Origin: Gluconacetobacter sacchari
GTDB taxonomy: Bacteria > Pseudomonadota > Alphaproteobacteria > Acetobacterales > Acetobacteraceae
Assembly (NCBI RefSeq): GCF_014174255.1
Contig: NZ_JABEQJ010000006.1
Span: 1 to 64,000 of the forward strand
Length of the DNA: 64,000 nt
Reading direction: 5' to 3'
Position 1 is the first letter of the stretch. Each line of letters starts with the position of its first letter. The position numbers and the translations under genes were made by a program. Below, one piece after another: positions 34,849 through 43,270 of this stretch. The notes under the pieces were generated by a model. The model searched no databases. It was not told the DNA's origin and saw only the letters and a list, made by a program, of their open reading frames with translations.

Positions 34849-35358
34849 TTGACATGTGTGTTCTGCCCGGGTATTAATAGTGCCTGCCATCAAGCGGGTG
34901 CGACATGTCCGATCCTTCCACCAAGTCCTGCATTGCATTTGTCGGACAATGGTGGCTGCCGACAGGTTCACGCGTTGAGAGGACCTTGGCAGTTCGGCGA
35001 TCATCACCGGGAGCAACGGATCGCTGTGTGGCCTGAAGACATGCGCACCGACGCGCTCTACCCCGATCTGGCTCCTGCCAGGCCGATCAGCGGCGCTGAG
35101 GCTTTCGATCGCCATATTGAACATACGGTGCCCCTTTTGCGGGAGACCGGCGGCCCCTGCCTGATTGGTCCCGGCGATGAACGCTGGAACCTGGCGATGC
35201 GGGTCAGGCAGGCCGGTGCCGTGTCCTTCCCGTCCTTCGTCAGCCATGCGGCGTATCTGGCGGGGCTCGGCCATCGTATCGCTGTTGTGGTGGATTCCGG
35301 ACTTCCGCCGCTGTCCGAAATGTCGCGACCCGTCGCAGTCGAAAGAGCGACGCCATGA
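34849..35358 (+). pseudogene. Fragment of a DUF1330-like small protein, probably truncated/rearranged
   Basis: The frame ends at 35358, overlapping the start of the hydrolase gene. The part from about 35041 (ATG) reads PISGAEAFDRHIEHTVPLL, LIGPGDERWNLAMRVRQAG and AAYLAGLGHRIAVVVDSGLP. These blocks resemble the conserved segments of DUF1330/dimeric alpha-beta barrel proteins, but the usual N-terminal strand and the stretch before GGPxLIGP seem to be missing. The upstream part of the frame has no resemblance to anything. It may be a remnant still cotranscribed with the hydrolase. If translated, 35041 is the likeliest start (105 residues). Confidence 0.45.
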
Positions 35359-36254
35359 ACATTGTAAAAGCCAATGGCATCGCGCTTGCCTCGGAGAGTT
35401 TCGGCCATACCGATGCCGAACCGATCCTGCTGATTTCGGGGCTCGGAACGCAGATGGTCCGCTGGTCCGAATCCTTCTGTAGAGGGCTGGCCGCCAGGGG
35501 CTATCGCGTGGTCCGCTTCGACAACCGGGATGCGGGCCGTTCGACGCATTTCCGCACGTCGCCCGCGCCGGATTTCGGTGCGCTCGCCGCTGCCCTGATG
35601 GCCGGGCGCAGACCCGACGTGCCTTATACGCTTTACGACATGGCGGCCGATACGATCGGCATTCTTGATGCGCTCGGGATCGGAAGGGCGCATGTCGTCG
35701 GGCGCTCGATGGGCGGCATGGTCGCGCAGATCCTCGCGAGCGATCATGCCGACCGTGTCCTTTCCCTGACCTCGATCATGTCGAGTACCGGAAATCCGGC
35801 CCTGCCGCAGGCTGCACCCGATGTCATGGCCATGATGATGCGCCCGGCTCCTGACCCCGTTGGCGACCCCGAAGGCTTTCTGGCGGTGCGTCTCGCGTTC
35901 GCGCGCAGGATTGCAGGCATGGGTTATCCCTTCGATGAAGAGGCCCATCGCGCCATTCTCCTTGACGAAGTCCGGCGTTGCTACGATCCGGGTGGCACCG
36001 CCCGGCAGATCGCCGCCATGGCGGTGGCCGGAGACCGCCGAGCACACCTTGCCGCCATCGCGGCACCGACGCTCGTCATCCATGGAACCGATGATCCGTT
36101 GTTTCCCCCCGCCTGCGGTCAGGATACGGCGCTTTCGATACCGAATGCGGTTTACCTGCCGATCGATGGCATGGGACATGATCTGCCGCGCGAATGCGAG
36201 GCGTTGATCATCGACGCGATTTGCGGCGTGGCGACAAGGGCGGTCCTGTCCTGA
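35355..36254 (+). CDS. Alpha/beta hydrolase
   Basis: A 299-residue alpha/beta-hydrolase fold enzyme. The oxyanion region LLISGLGTQ (about 26-34), the nucleophile elbow GRSMGG with Ser118, the acid in IHGTDDPLFPP and the catalytic His in GMGHDLP are all present, so it should be active. It is similar to the esterase/lipase group often linked to small carbonyl or ester detoxification; substrate unknown. ATG 35355 overlaps the stop of the preceding fragment. It is in the accessory region. Confidence 0.9.
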   Translation: MNIVKANGIALASESFGHTDAEPILLISGLGTQMVRWSESFCRGLAARGYRVVRFDNRDAGRSTHFRTSPAPDFGALAAALMAGRRPDVPYTLYDMAADTIGILDALGIGRAHVVGRSMGGMVAQILASDHADRVLSLTSIMSSTGNPALPQAAPDVMAMMMRPAPDPVGDPEGFLAVRLAFARRIAGMGYPFDEEAHRAILLDEVRRCYDPGGTARQIAAMAVAGDRRAHLAAIAAPTLVIHGTDDPLFPPACGQDTALSIPNAVYLPIDGMGHDLPRECEALIIDAICGVATRAVLS

Positions 36255-36322
36255 AGAACCGTGCGGTCCATGACCGCGAAAATCATCCCTGCACGGCGTG
36301 CGTACCGGGGAAGGAAATGAGA

Positions 36323-36895
36323 ATGGTATCTCTGCAACCGGCACCGACATTGGTCGGCGACATGTCAAAGCCGCGCCGCCTGATACTGCGCCCGCGCCGT
36401 CCATCGGACGCGGACGCCCTGTTTTCAACGATGGCCGATCCAGATGCGATGCGGTGGTGGTCTCGCGCACCGTTCAAGCATGTCGAGGAACTGCGGGCGT
36501 ATTTCGTCAATGACGATCAATCGAACTGGCGCTCATGGGCGATTGTACGGGCAGGTGAAGAGCTGGCCGTTGGCTTCGTGGCGGCAGGACAGAAACGCGA
36601 GGGCGTGTCCGAGATCGGCTATCTGCTTGCGCGCGCAGCGCAGGGGCATGGGTATGCGCACGAAGCTGTAACGATACTGATCGACCACTTATTCGCCGAG
36701 GGACAACGGCGCATTTTCGCCGATACCGATCCGGACAATCATCCGTCGATCGCGCTGTTGACGGCGCTCGGCTTCACGCTGGAGGGGCGCCTGCGGGCCG
36801 AATGGCATACGCATATCGGCGTTCGGGATTCTCTGATTTACGGGTTGCTGGCTGAAGAATGGTCATCCGGGACTGGGGGAGGGCCCGCGTCCTGA
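36323..36895 (+). CDS. GNAT-family N-acetyltransferase (RimJ/RimL type)
   Basis: A 190-residue acetyltransferase of the RimJ/RimL/Acetyltransf_3 type: LILRPRRPSDADALFSTMAD near the start, EIGYLLARAAQGHGYAHEAV as the acetyl-CoA-binding segment, and NHPSIALLTALGFTLEGRLR. ATG 36323 has AAGGA at suitable distance; ATG 36317 is also in frame. Substrate unknown, plausible amine or protein N-terminus. Its 3' end overlaps the convergent HxlR regulator gene by 58 bases. Confidence 0.88.
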   Translation: MVSLQPAPTLVGDMSKPRRLILRPRRPSDADALFSTMADPDAMRWWSRAPFKHVEELRAYFVNDDQSNWRSWAIVRAGEELAVGFVAAGQKREGVSEIGYLLARAAQGHGYAHEAVTILIDHLFAEGQRRIFADTDPDNHPSIALLTALGFTLEGRLRAEWHTHIGVRDSLIYGLLAEEWSSGTGGGPAS

Positions 36896-37419
36896 CTTCG
36901 GTCGGAACGGATGACAAGAGCATCCGCGCGTTCGGGGCCCCGTGAGAGGCGCCAGGTCATCAACGCGTCGGCGCCGCGCCCTGGCCGAACGCCGAGTTGG
37001 TCCCTCTCGACCGGCTCGCTCGTTTCCCGGTCGACCGTCATCAGCTTGACACCATGGCCCGTTCGCCTGTCGATGAAGTCGAGCGGCGGGCCTTCGAGGC
37101 TGGACAAGTTCCATTGGTCGCCGATCTGCACCAATGCCTGCATGAGCAGATTGAGGTCGCGACCTTTTTCGGTCGGCTGATATTCGAACCGCTCGGGCCG
37201 TGTCTGATACTGTCGTCGCTCGACCAGTCCGTTTTCCGTGAGCAGTTTCAGCCGATCCGACAGGGTGGCGTTGGTGACGCCGCTCGACTGCCGCAGGTCG
37301 TCATAACGGCGAATGCCGAGCAGCAGGTCGCGCATGATGAGCAGAGCCCAGCGATCCCCGATCGCGCCCATCACGGCGGCGATCGAGCAAGCCATTCCCT
37401 CGAACCCCTTCGACCGCAT
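36838..37419 (-). CDS. HxlR-family transcriptional regulator
   Basis: A 193-residue winged-helix regulator. The HxlR domain is at about residues 10-100: MACSIAAVMGAIGDRWALLI with its near-N-terminal Cys, then YDDLRQSSGVTNATLSDRL and FEYQPTEKGRDLNLLM. The C-terminal 90 residues are an extension of unknown role. HxlR proteins often respond to reactive carbonyls or oxidants. It is divergent from a decayed SDR and an intact tautomerase gene, the usual type of target for such regulators. Confidence 0.9.
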   Translation of the reverse strand: MRSKGFEGMACSIAAVMGAIGDRWALLIMRDLLLGIRRYDDLRQSSGVTNATLSDRLKLLTENGLVERRQYQTRPERFEYQPTEKGRDLNLLMQALVQIGDQWNLSSLEGPPLDFIDRRTGHGVKLMTVDRETSEPVERDQLGVRPGRGADALMTWRLSRGPERADALVIRSDRSQDAGPPPVPDDHSSASNP

Positions 37420-37554
37420 CGTCTTCGCTTGCCTCCACGCGTTTGGGACATGTCAGCGATAGCACAGGATCACTCTGATGATGAGACCTTGACTGACTCT
37501 AATTACCAGAGTTAGCTTTGGTCGCCATCACGGAGGTGCTGATGGGCCAGACCG

Positions 37555-37740
37555 GTGAAGTCACCGAAGGGAAGCGCAATCGTCATCGGCGCATCGTCTG
37601 GCATCGGCGCGGTCCATGCCGATCGCCTGGAGGCCAGTGCGGGCAGGAGACGCGACATGAGTGGACGAAACGTTGAGATTGTCGCCGCTGATCGTGCGCA
37701 CGACGTCGGTATTCGTCGTGTCGCAACACTGCGGCACTGA
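37555..37740 (+). pseudogene. Remnant of a short-chain dehydrogenase with an internal deletion
   Basis: From 37555 the frame reads SAIVIGASSGIGAVHADRLE, the start of an SDR with its cofactor glycine motif, and then RNVEIVAADRA, which in SDRs lies some 25-30 residues further on (the strand before the Asp that binds adenine). The part between has been lost and the frame stops at 37740, long before the catalytic region. Position between an HxlR regulator and a tautomerase suggests it was once part of that regulon. Confidence 0.6.
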
Positions 37741-37784
37741 AGTCGCCAGCACGCATCGATGTTCGTCATCCAGGGAGAACGACT

Positions 37785-38204
37785 ATGCCCATGTGGCAAA
37801 TCTACCACCCCGAAGCGGCCTTTTCCGAATCCGACAAGGAGGAACTGGCTGGGAAGATCACGGCGATCTACGAGAGCTTCCTGCCGCGCTTTTATGTGAA
37901 CGTCTTCTTTCATTCGATTCCGAAGGACGGTCTGTTCATCGGCGGTGTGGTGGCGAACGACTTCGTCCGCGTCACGATCGATCATATCGCGCGCTCGATC
38001 GACGATCCGGGAAGGCAGCAGGCATTCCTTCGAGGATGCGCACGCGTACTGGAACCCTATGTGGCCGGTCGCGGCTATCGCTGGGAGTTGCACGTGGACG
38101 ACACGCCCTTCGATTTGTGGATGATCAACGGCTTGAAACCGCCTCATCCGGGCACGCCAGCCGAATTGAAATGGCGTTCGGAGAACGGGCCATCAGCGTA
38201 TTGA
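37785..38204 (+). CDS. Tautomerase-family protein (cis-CaaD/Tautomerase_3 type)
   Basis: A 139-residue protein opening MPMWQIYHP, so removal of Met would expose the catalytic Pro1 of the tautomerase superfamily. The FSESDKEELAGKITAIYESF helix and FYVNVFFHSIPKDGLFIGG strands match the long, fused-type Tautomerase_3 group related to cis-3-chloroacrylate dehalogenase. Probable role: keto-enol tautomerisation of a small organic acid. Good AGGGAGA before the ATG. Downstream of the SDR remnant and the HxlR regulator. Confidence 0.82.
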   Translation: MPMWQIYHPEAAFSESDKEELAGKITAIYESFLPRFYVNVFFHSIPKDGLFIGGVVANDFVRVTIDHIARSIDDPGRQQAFLRGCARVLEPYVAGRGYRWELHVDDTPFDLWMINGLKPPHPGTPAELKWRSENGPSAY

Positions 38205-38283
38205 GGCGAGAATCCGGCGGAGTTCTCGCATCGGGCGGTCGCTTGGACCGGGCGGCCGCCGCTCTTGTGAGAGGAAACTGACG

Positions 38284-38430
38284 AGCGAGATCAGGGCCCC
38301 GGAAGGCACTGGAAACATACCCCTTGTCGCCGACGACCCCTAACGGCGCGCGTGGCGGGCGGTCGAGCATGGTGGGGGCCAGCGGCGGTTCGTGCGCCTG
38401 ACCGGGCGCCAGTGTGGCTCTCTCCTGCCG
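38284..38430 (-). mobile_element. Remnant of an IS5-type transposase (DDE region)
   Basis: Read on the minus strand the sequence gives TLAPGQAHE, then MLDRPPRAPLGVVGDKGYVS and SAFR. The GQxHE block followed about 20 residues later by GDKGY (the second DDE Asp) is typical of IS5-family transposases. Only about 50 residues remain, no start, no ends, so it is a dead fragment. It marks the left side of the FecI-FecR-receptor cassette. Confidence 0.5.
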
Positions 38431-38560
38431 CGGGACGGTCTACTCAAAAGCTCCCTGACGGTTGCGGAAACGGTCGTCCTGTGACAAGAAGTTAAGAAAG
38501 ACTCGCAACTTTGTCGTCAGCCATAGCGTGAACCGGTAGCTTGACAGGGCAACACGCTCC

Positions 38561-39082
38561 ATGGAGGTCTCCGCCTTGAAGGCGAAACGCACGTCGCTCC
38601 AGCTTTACGAGGCTCACCGGGAGCGTTTGCTGAGCTATGCGAATCGTTTGTCGGGAGACCTTACGCTCGCGGAGGATATTGTTCAGGACGCGTGGCTGCT
38701 CTTCGCCCGTCAGCCGGTCGAGCAGATCGGCGCGCCATTGCAGTACCTTCGCGCCATCGTCCGTAACCTGTTCATAACCCGCCTTCGCCGCACCATCGGC
38801 GAGTGTACCGACGGTGTGGATTTCGACACGGTCACCGAGGGGATGGCGGACAATGCCGCTTCTCCGGAGTACGCGGCCAGCGCACGTGAGACGCTCGCCC
38901 GCGTAATCGCGGTGATCGACGCCATGCCGCCGCGTCAGGCCTGTGCATTCAAACTCTATTATTTCGAGGGGCTGAAGCTGCGCGAGATCGCTGCCCGCCT
39001 CGATCTGTCCGTCCCGATGGTGCATCGGCTGATCGCCGATGGCATGACGATTTGCGATCGGATTTACGAGGAAGGACTCTGA
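38561..39082 (+). CDS. FecI-like ECF sigma factor
   Basis: A 173-residue sigma factor. Region 2: YEAHRERLLSYANRLSGDLT and AEDIVQDAWLLFARQ, with QYLRAIVRNLFITRLRR; region 4: PRQACAFKLYYFEGLKLREI with VPMVHRLIADGM. It belongs to the iron-uptake type that is usually released by an FecR upon siderophore binding. ATG 38561 agrees with the N-terminal family length. It heads a FecI-FecR-TonB receptor cassette. Confidence 0.9.
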   Translation: MEVSALKAKRTSLQLYEAHRERLLSYANRLSGDLTLAEDIVQDAWLLFARQPVEQIGAPLQYLRAIVRNLFITRLRRTIGECTDGVDFDTVTEGMADNAASPEYAASARETLARVIAVIDAMPPRQACAFKLYYFEGLKLREIAARLDLSVPMVHRLIADGMTICDRIYEEGL

Positions 39083-39216
39083 TCCGTCGTGTTTTTCGGG
39101 AAATTGGTGAAAAAAGACCTGCTTTCACGCATCTCAGAGAGTAGGGACAAGGGATTGCCGGCCTGTGGGCATGGGCGTCCATGTGTCGTCCTCTGGCTGC
39201 GGAGACCGTGCGCGCG

Positions 39217-40173
39217 ATGACCGAACAGCGAACGCCTCAGCAAGCCGCCGCCGACTGGTATCTTTCTCTCCGAGAAGACCCGGACGGTGAGGATCTGAAA
39301 GTCAGGTTCGAGCAGTGGCTGATCGAAGACGATGCGCATGCGGAGGCTTGGGCGCGCATGAACGCGACCGCCACCAGGATAAACTCCGCTGCCGCGCTGT
39401 ATCGATCCGCTCATGTCGCCGAACGCCGTGCCGAACCGACAAACCAGCGTTCCCGGCGGCATCTCCGTCGTTTTTTTCTCCCGGTTGCCGCTGTTGCCGC
39501 CATGGGTGCCGTTGTCATACTGAACGGGTCCGATTTACTTCTCCGGCTGCGTGCCGATTACGTCACGCCCGTTGGCGATACCCGTGACCTGCGTCTCGCC
39601 GATGGCAGCACGGTGACCCTTGCCCCGCACTCGGCGATTGCCGTCGAGACGAATTCCGAGGGGCGAAGCGTCCGGCTTCTGCGTGGTGAAGCGCTGTTCG
39701 ACGTCCGTCATGATGCGGCGCGTCCTTTCCGCGTGATGGCGGCCGATGTCGAGGCCACCGATATCGGCACTTTGTTCGACGTGAGTATGGAGGACAATGC
39801 CACCATGGTCGCCGTACGTCAGGGGAAGGTCCATGTTCGGGATCCTGGAAAGGCGGATCGCGATCTTCAGGCCGGTGAGTGGATTCGTGTGTCTGATGAT
39901 GTCGTCACGGGGACCATGCCACCCAACGCGATAGGGGCCTGGCGCGACGGAGCATTGATCGCGAATGATCAGACGATCGCACAGGTGATGGCGTCTCTTC
40001 GGCCGTGGAGCAAAGCCAGGATCGTGCTGACCAGCCAGGCTCTGGGAGAGAAGCGGGTGACCGGAACCTATGACCTCCATAAGCCCGAAGCGTCCTTGCG
40101 TCTCATCGTCGGGCCGTATGGGGGTACGGTCAAATCCGTAACGTCATGGTTCGATTTTGTGAGCGGGCGCTGA
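39217..40173 (+). CDS. FecR-family anti-sigma/regulator
   Basis: A 318-residue protein. Cytoplasmic N-terminus with QQAADWYLSLRED-like helix (DUF4880) and AHAEAWARMNATATRI, a membrane helix near residues 90-108 (FLPVAAVAAMGAVVIL), and a periplasmic FecR domain (TPVGDTRDLRLADGSTVTLA, LLRGEALFDVRHDAARPFRV). Start ATG 39217 is preferred to one at 39181. It senses the liganded receptor through the C-terminal domain and controls the ECF sigma factor upstream. Confidence 0.92.
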   Translation: MTEQRTPQQAAADWYLSLREDPDGEDLKVRFEQWLIEDDAHAEAWARMNATATRINSAAALYRSAHVAERRAEPTNQRSRRHLRRFFLPVAAVAAMGAVVILNGSDLLLRLRADYVTPVGDTRDLRLADGSTVTLAPHSAIAVETNSEGRSVRLLRGEALFDVRHDAARPFRVMAADVEATDIGTLFDVSMEDNATMVAVRQGKVHVRDPGKADRDLQAGEWIRVSDDVVTGTMPPNAIGAWRDGALIANDQTIAQVMASLRPWSKARIVLTSQALGEKRVTGTYDLHKPEASLRLIVGPYGGTVKSVTSWFDFVSGR

Positions 40174-40427
40174 TCCGTTCCATCCGGGTGCGCCCTGCAT
40201 TGTCGTCCCCATGGTCTGCACCTCGTCTGGTGCGGACCATGGGAACTGCCTGGGCCGTCCATCCGTCTTATGAAGAGCGGGCGTCGGGGCAGAAAAGTTT
40301 CCATCCTTTCATAAAAATCACTTCTTTTCATATGGTTAATACGCCATGCGCCGTTATTTCCAAAAAAATCGCGCCCTTTAGTTAAAAACGGGATCCGTCA
40401 GCGCATCTCTAGAATCAGGAGCTTAAA

Positions 40428-42947
40428 ATGCGACGCACTCGCATTTTCGGCGAGCGACCTGGCTGGATGCGATTGAAGGAAAGAGCTGCGCTAATGGACT
40501 TGAACGTCTGCCTTGAACGGGAATTTGGCACAATATTCGCCAAAAAATTCTCCATTGCGCCGATCGCGCTTCTGGTGGCCACGACCACGCTGACGTCGCT
40601 GTCAGTCAGCAAGGCAGTCGCCCAAATTACGGTGACTCCATCGAAAGCCGGGTCTTCGCAGGCGGCTGACCCGCTGATCAGCTTCAAAATTCCCGCCGGA
40701 TCACTCTCCGGCGCGCTGACCGCCTTCAGTGTTCAGGCGCATGCCCCGCTAGGATCGCAGGCTCCGATTCTTGCCGGCAAGACCACCGCCGGACTTCAGG
40801 GAAGGTTCACGTCGCCGGATGCGCTCGCACATCTCTTGCTGGGGAGTGGGCTGACCTATCGGATGACGGTCGATCATGCTTATCAGATCGTTCCCGCTTC
40901 TTCTCACATCACCCTTGGCCCGGTTCGGGTTCAGGGCAAGGCCGATACTCTTGCGTCGTTCCTTGATTCGGCCAATACGGCGAATGGCACAGGCTATTCG
41001 GCCGACCGGGTGACCATCGCGGGCAAGCTTCCGCTTTCGGTTCGCCAAATTCCCAATTCGGTATCGGTCGTCACCCAGCAACGCATCCTCGATCAGAACA
41101 TGGTAACGGTTGAAGATGCGTTACGCTTCACGACAGGGGTGACGGCGACACCATATGGAGATGGAACCGCCTATTTCATGTCGCGTGGATATACGCTCGA
41201 TGTACAGTATGACGGGATGCCGGTCGTTTCGGGGATCCAGTACTTACCGCAATTCGATATGATAATGTACGATCGTGCCGAAGTGATGCGCGGCCCTACC
41301 GGGCTTTTGCAGGGAACGGGCTCCGGAGCGGGATCGGTCAATTTGGTGCGCAAGCACACCGAGGACGAATTTGCCGTTCGGACGGGCGTCCAGGCGGGTT
41401 CGTGGAACAACGTGCGCCCTTACCTCGACGTGAATACACCTCTCAATGCAAGCCATACCCTGCGTGCGCGCATTGTCATGGCGGGGCAGAGCACGAATTC
41501 GTTCGTTCATGAAGTATACCGCTCGGAAGGAATGCTCTATGGTGTCGTTGACTATGACTTGGATCCGGAGACACGCCTGACTGTCTCCGGGGCCTATCAA
41601 TATAACGATAATGGTCCGTTCGATTATGGTCAGTCCCGCTATACGAATGGCAAGTTCCTGAACGTGCCCCGAAGTGCGTTCTTCGGCTCATCCTGGAATG
41701 ACAGCCCGAGCCATCTTGGTGAGGGTTATATAAATCTTACCCATTCCTTCAGTAGAAATTTGATCTGGTCGACAAGTGTCATAGACCGATATCTGGATTC
41801 TTCTGGTCAGTACAGCTACATGGGCGGGGGCGTTAGTCCTGTTCAGAACATGTCCCGTTATTTCGAGCAAAGTAACCTCGGGCGCCAAAACATGATCGGT
41901 GCCGACACGAACCTGCATTATCGTGCCTGGCTGGCTGGCCGCGAGATGGATTTCGTTCTCGGGACGAACATGTATCAGGTCTATGCCCGCAACCTCTACG
42001 GATCGGGCACGGTCAGAACGCTGAACATTTTCGATGCCGTGCTGCCTCGGACATCGATGCCCTATACAGGCGGTACCGATACGATTACCGAGCAATGGGG
42101 TGCCTATGCGCAGGCGAGGCTTCATCCGCTGAAGGATGTGACGCTGGTTCTTGGCGGCCGCGTCAGTTCCTATTGGGACAGCGTCCGAACCATCCTGCCT
42201 ACTCGGTCAGGCACCAGAGGGCAGCCTGGTGTTGAAGGCAAACTGACGCCCAATGCGGGCATCCTGTACGATCTGACGTCTCAATTGACAGCGTATTTCA
42301 GCTATTCGACAATCTTCACACCACAGAGCGAACTGACGGCTTCCGGCTCCGCGCTGCCGCCTGCAACGGGACGTCAGTATGAAGTCGGTCTGAAGGGCGC
42401 CTTCCTGTCCGGCGCTCTACAGGCTTCTCTGGCTGCGTTCCAGCTTGATACGAATGACAGAGCCGTCAACGACCCGAACAATATACGGTATTACGTTTCA
42501 TCCGGCCGGGCACGGAGCCGCGGGGTGGAAGCCGAAATGACGGGACGCCTGCTTCCCGGGTGGAATGTCTATGCCGGGTACACGTGGCTGGAGACGCAGT
42601 ATCTATCCGATCCTGTTTATGGAAACCTCAGCCTACAGCCCGAAGAGCCAAAGCATAATTTCAAATTCTGGTCGACCTATCAGATACAGGACGGATTTCT
42701 GAAAGACCTGTCATTTGGTGCGGGGCTTCTGGTGTCCTCGCGAACTTCTCGTGATTACGTCGTCTGGCAGGGCGGCTATGCGCTGCTTGATCTACAGGCT
42801 GGCTACAAAATCAATCCGCACCTTTCTACGACTTTGACAGTGAATAACGTCACAGACAAGGTGTACTGGGCTCGTCTTCCAACAAACTATTATGGAATTT
42901 ACGGTACGCCGCGCAGTGTCATGGCCGCGATACGCGCGAATTTCTGA
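40428..42947 (+). CDS. TonB-dependent siderophore receptor with STN domain
   Basis: An 839-residue receptor of the ferric-siderophore (FhuE/FpvA-like) kind. Signal segment near residues 45-65, STN domain at about 85-145 (FKIPAGSLSGALTAFSVQAH), plug with RQIPNSVSVVTQQRILDQNM and VEDALRFTTGV, and the YDRAEVMRGPTGLLQGTGSG motif; barrel ends in IRANF. Codon third positions are visibly less GC-rich than in neighbouring core genes, suggesting transfer. It sits downstream of its own sigma/anti-sigma pair and before an IS4-type fragment. Confidence 0.93.
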   Translation: MRRTRIFGERPGWMRLKERAALMDLNVCLEREFGTIFAKKFSIAPIALLVATTTLTSLSVSKAVAQITVTPSKAGSSQAADPLISFKIPAGSLSGALTAFSVQAHAPLGSQAPILAGKTTAGLQGRFTSPDALAHLLLGSGLTYRMTVDHAYQIVPASSHITLGPVRVQGKADTLASFLDSANTANGTGYSADRVTIAGKLPLSVRQIPNSVSVVTQQRILDQNMVTVEDALRFTTGVTATPYGDGTAYFMSRGYTLDVQYDGMPVVSGIQYLPQFDMIMYDRAEVMRGPTGLLQGTGSGAGSVNLVRKHTEDEFAVRTGVQAGSWNNVRPYLDVNTPLNASHTLRARIVMAGQSTNSFVHEVYRSEGMLYGVVDYDLDPETRLTVSGAYQYNDNGPFDYGQSRYTNGKFLNVPRSAFFGSSWNDSPSHLGEGYINLTHSFSRNLIWSTSVIDRYLDSSGQYSYMGGGVSPVQNMSRYFEQSNLGRQNMIGADTNLHYRAWLAGREMDFVLGTNMYQVYARNLYGSGTVRTLNIFDAVLPRTSMPYTGGTDTITEQWGAYAQARLHPLKDVTLVLGGRVSSYWDSVRTILPTRSGTRGQPGVEGKLTPNAGILYDLTSQLTAYFSYSTIFTPQSELTASGSALPPATGRQYEVGLKGAFLSGALQASLAAFQLDTNDRAVNDPNNIRYYVSSGRARSRGVEAEMTGRLLPGWNVYAGYTWLETQYLSDPVYGNLSLQPEEPKHNFKFWSTYQIQDGFLKDLSFGAGLLVSSRTSRDYVVWQGGYALLDLQAGYKINPHLSTTLTVNNVTDKVYWARLPTNYYGIYGTPRSVMAAIRANF

Positions 42948-43017
42948 GAGCCGGGTATGCACGGATTTTCATGGCAGACATGGACTTCAGTGCATCGTTG
43001 GTCTTGTGCCCTCCTGG

Positions 43018-43221
43018 GGTTTCTATAACAGTGATGGCGGACTCTGCCTCGCCGACCGGCATTTCTTCAGGTATGGTGCGTGGAACATTGCCCGGGATAC
43101 CGGAGCCGACCTGCTGTGGCGCGTCAGAAAAAACCCGCGCCTGGAACGCGATCGTCGGTTGCCTGACGGTTCTTATCTGAGCCGCATCTATCCGTCCGAG
43201 CGTCCGGGCCGAAATCGCGCG
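43018..43221 (+). mobile_element. Remnant of an IS4-family transposase
   Basis: The plus-strand frame reads GGLCLADRHFFRYGAWNIAR, then TGADLLWRVRKNPRLERDRR and LPDGSYLSRIYPS. ADRxFF...TGADLLWRV..LPDGSYLS is the core of IS4-type transposases (DDE Asp in ADR). Only about 65 residues remain with no start or terminal repeats. It bounds the receptor cassette on the right. Confidence 0.65.
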
Positions 43222-43270
43222 CTCGACGGAAGGGACCGGGGCAGCGCTCCAAGGCGCTGCCCCACTTTGA

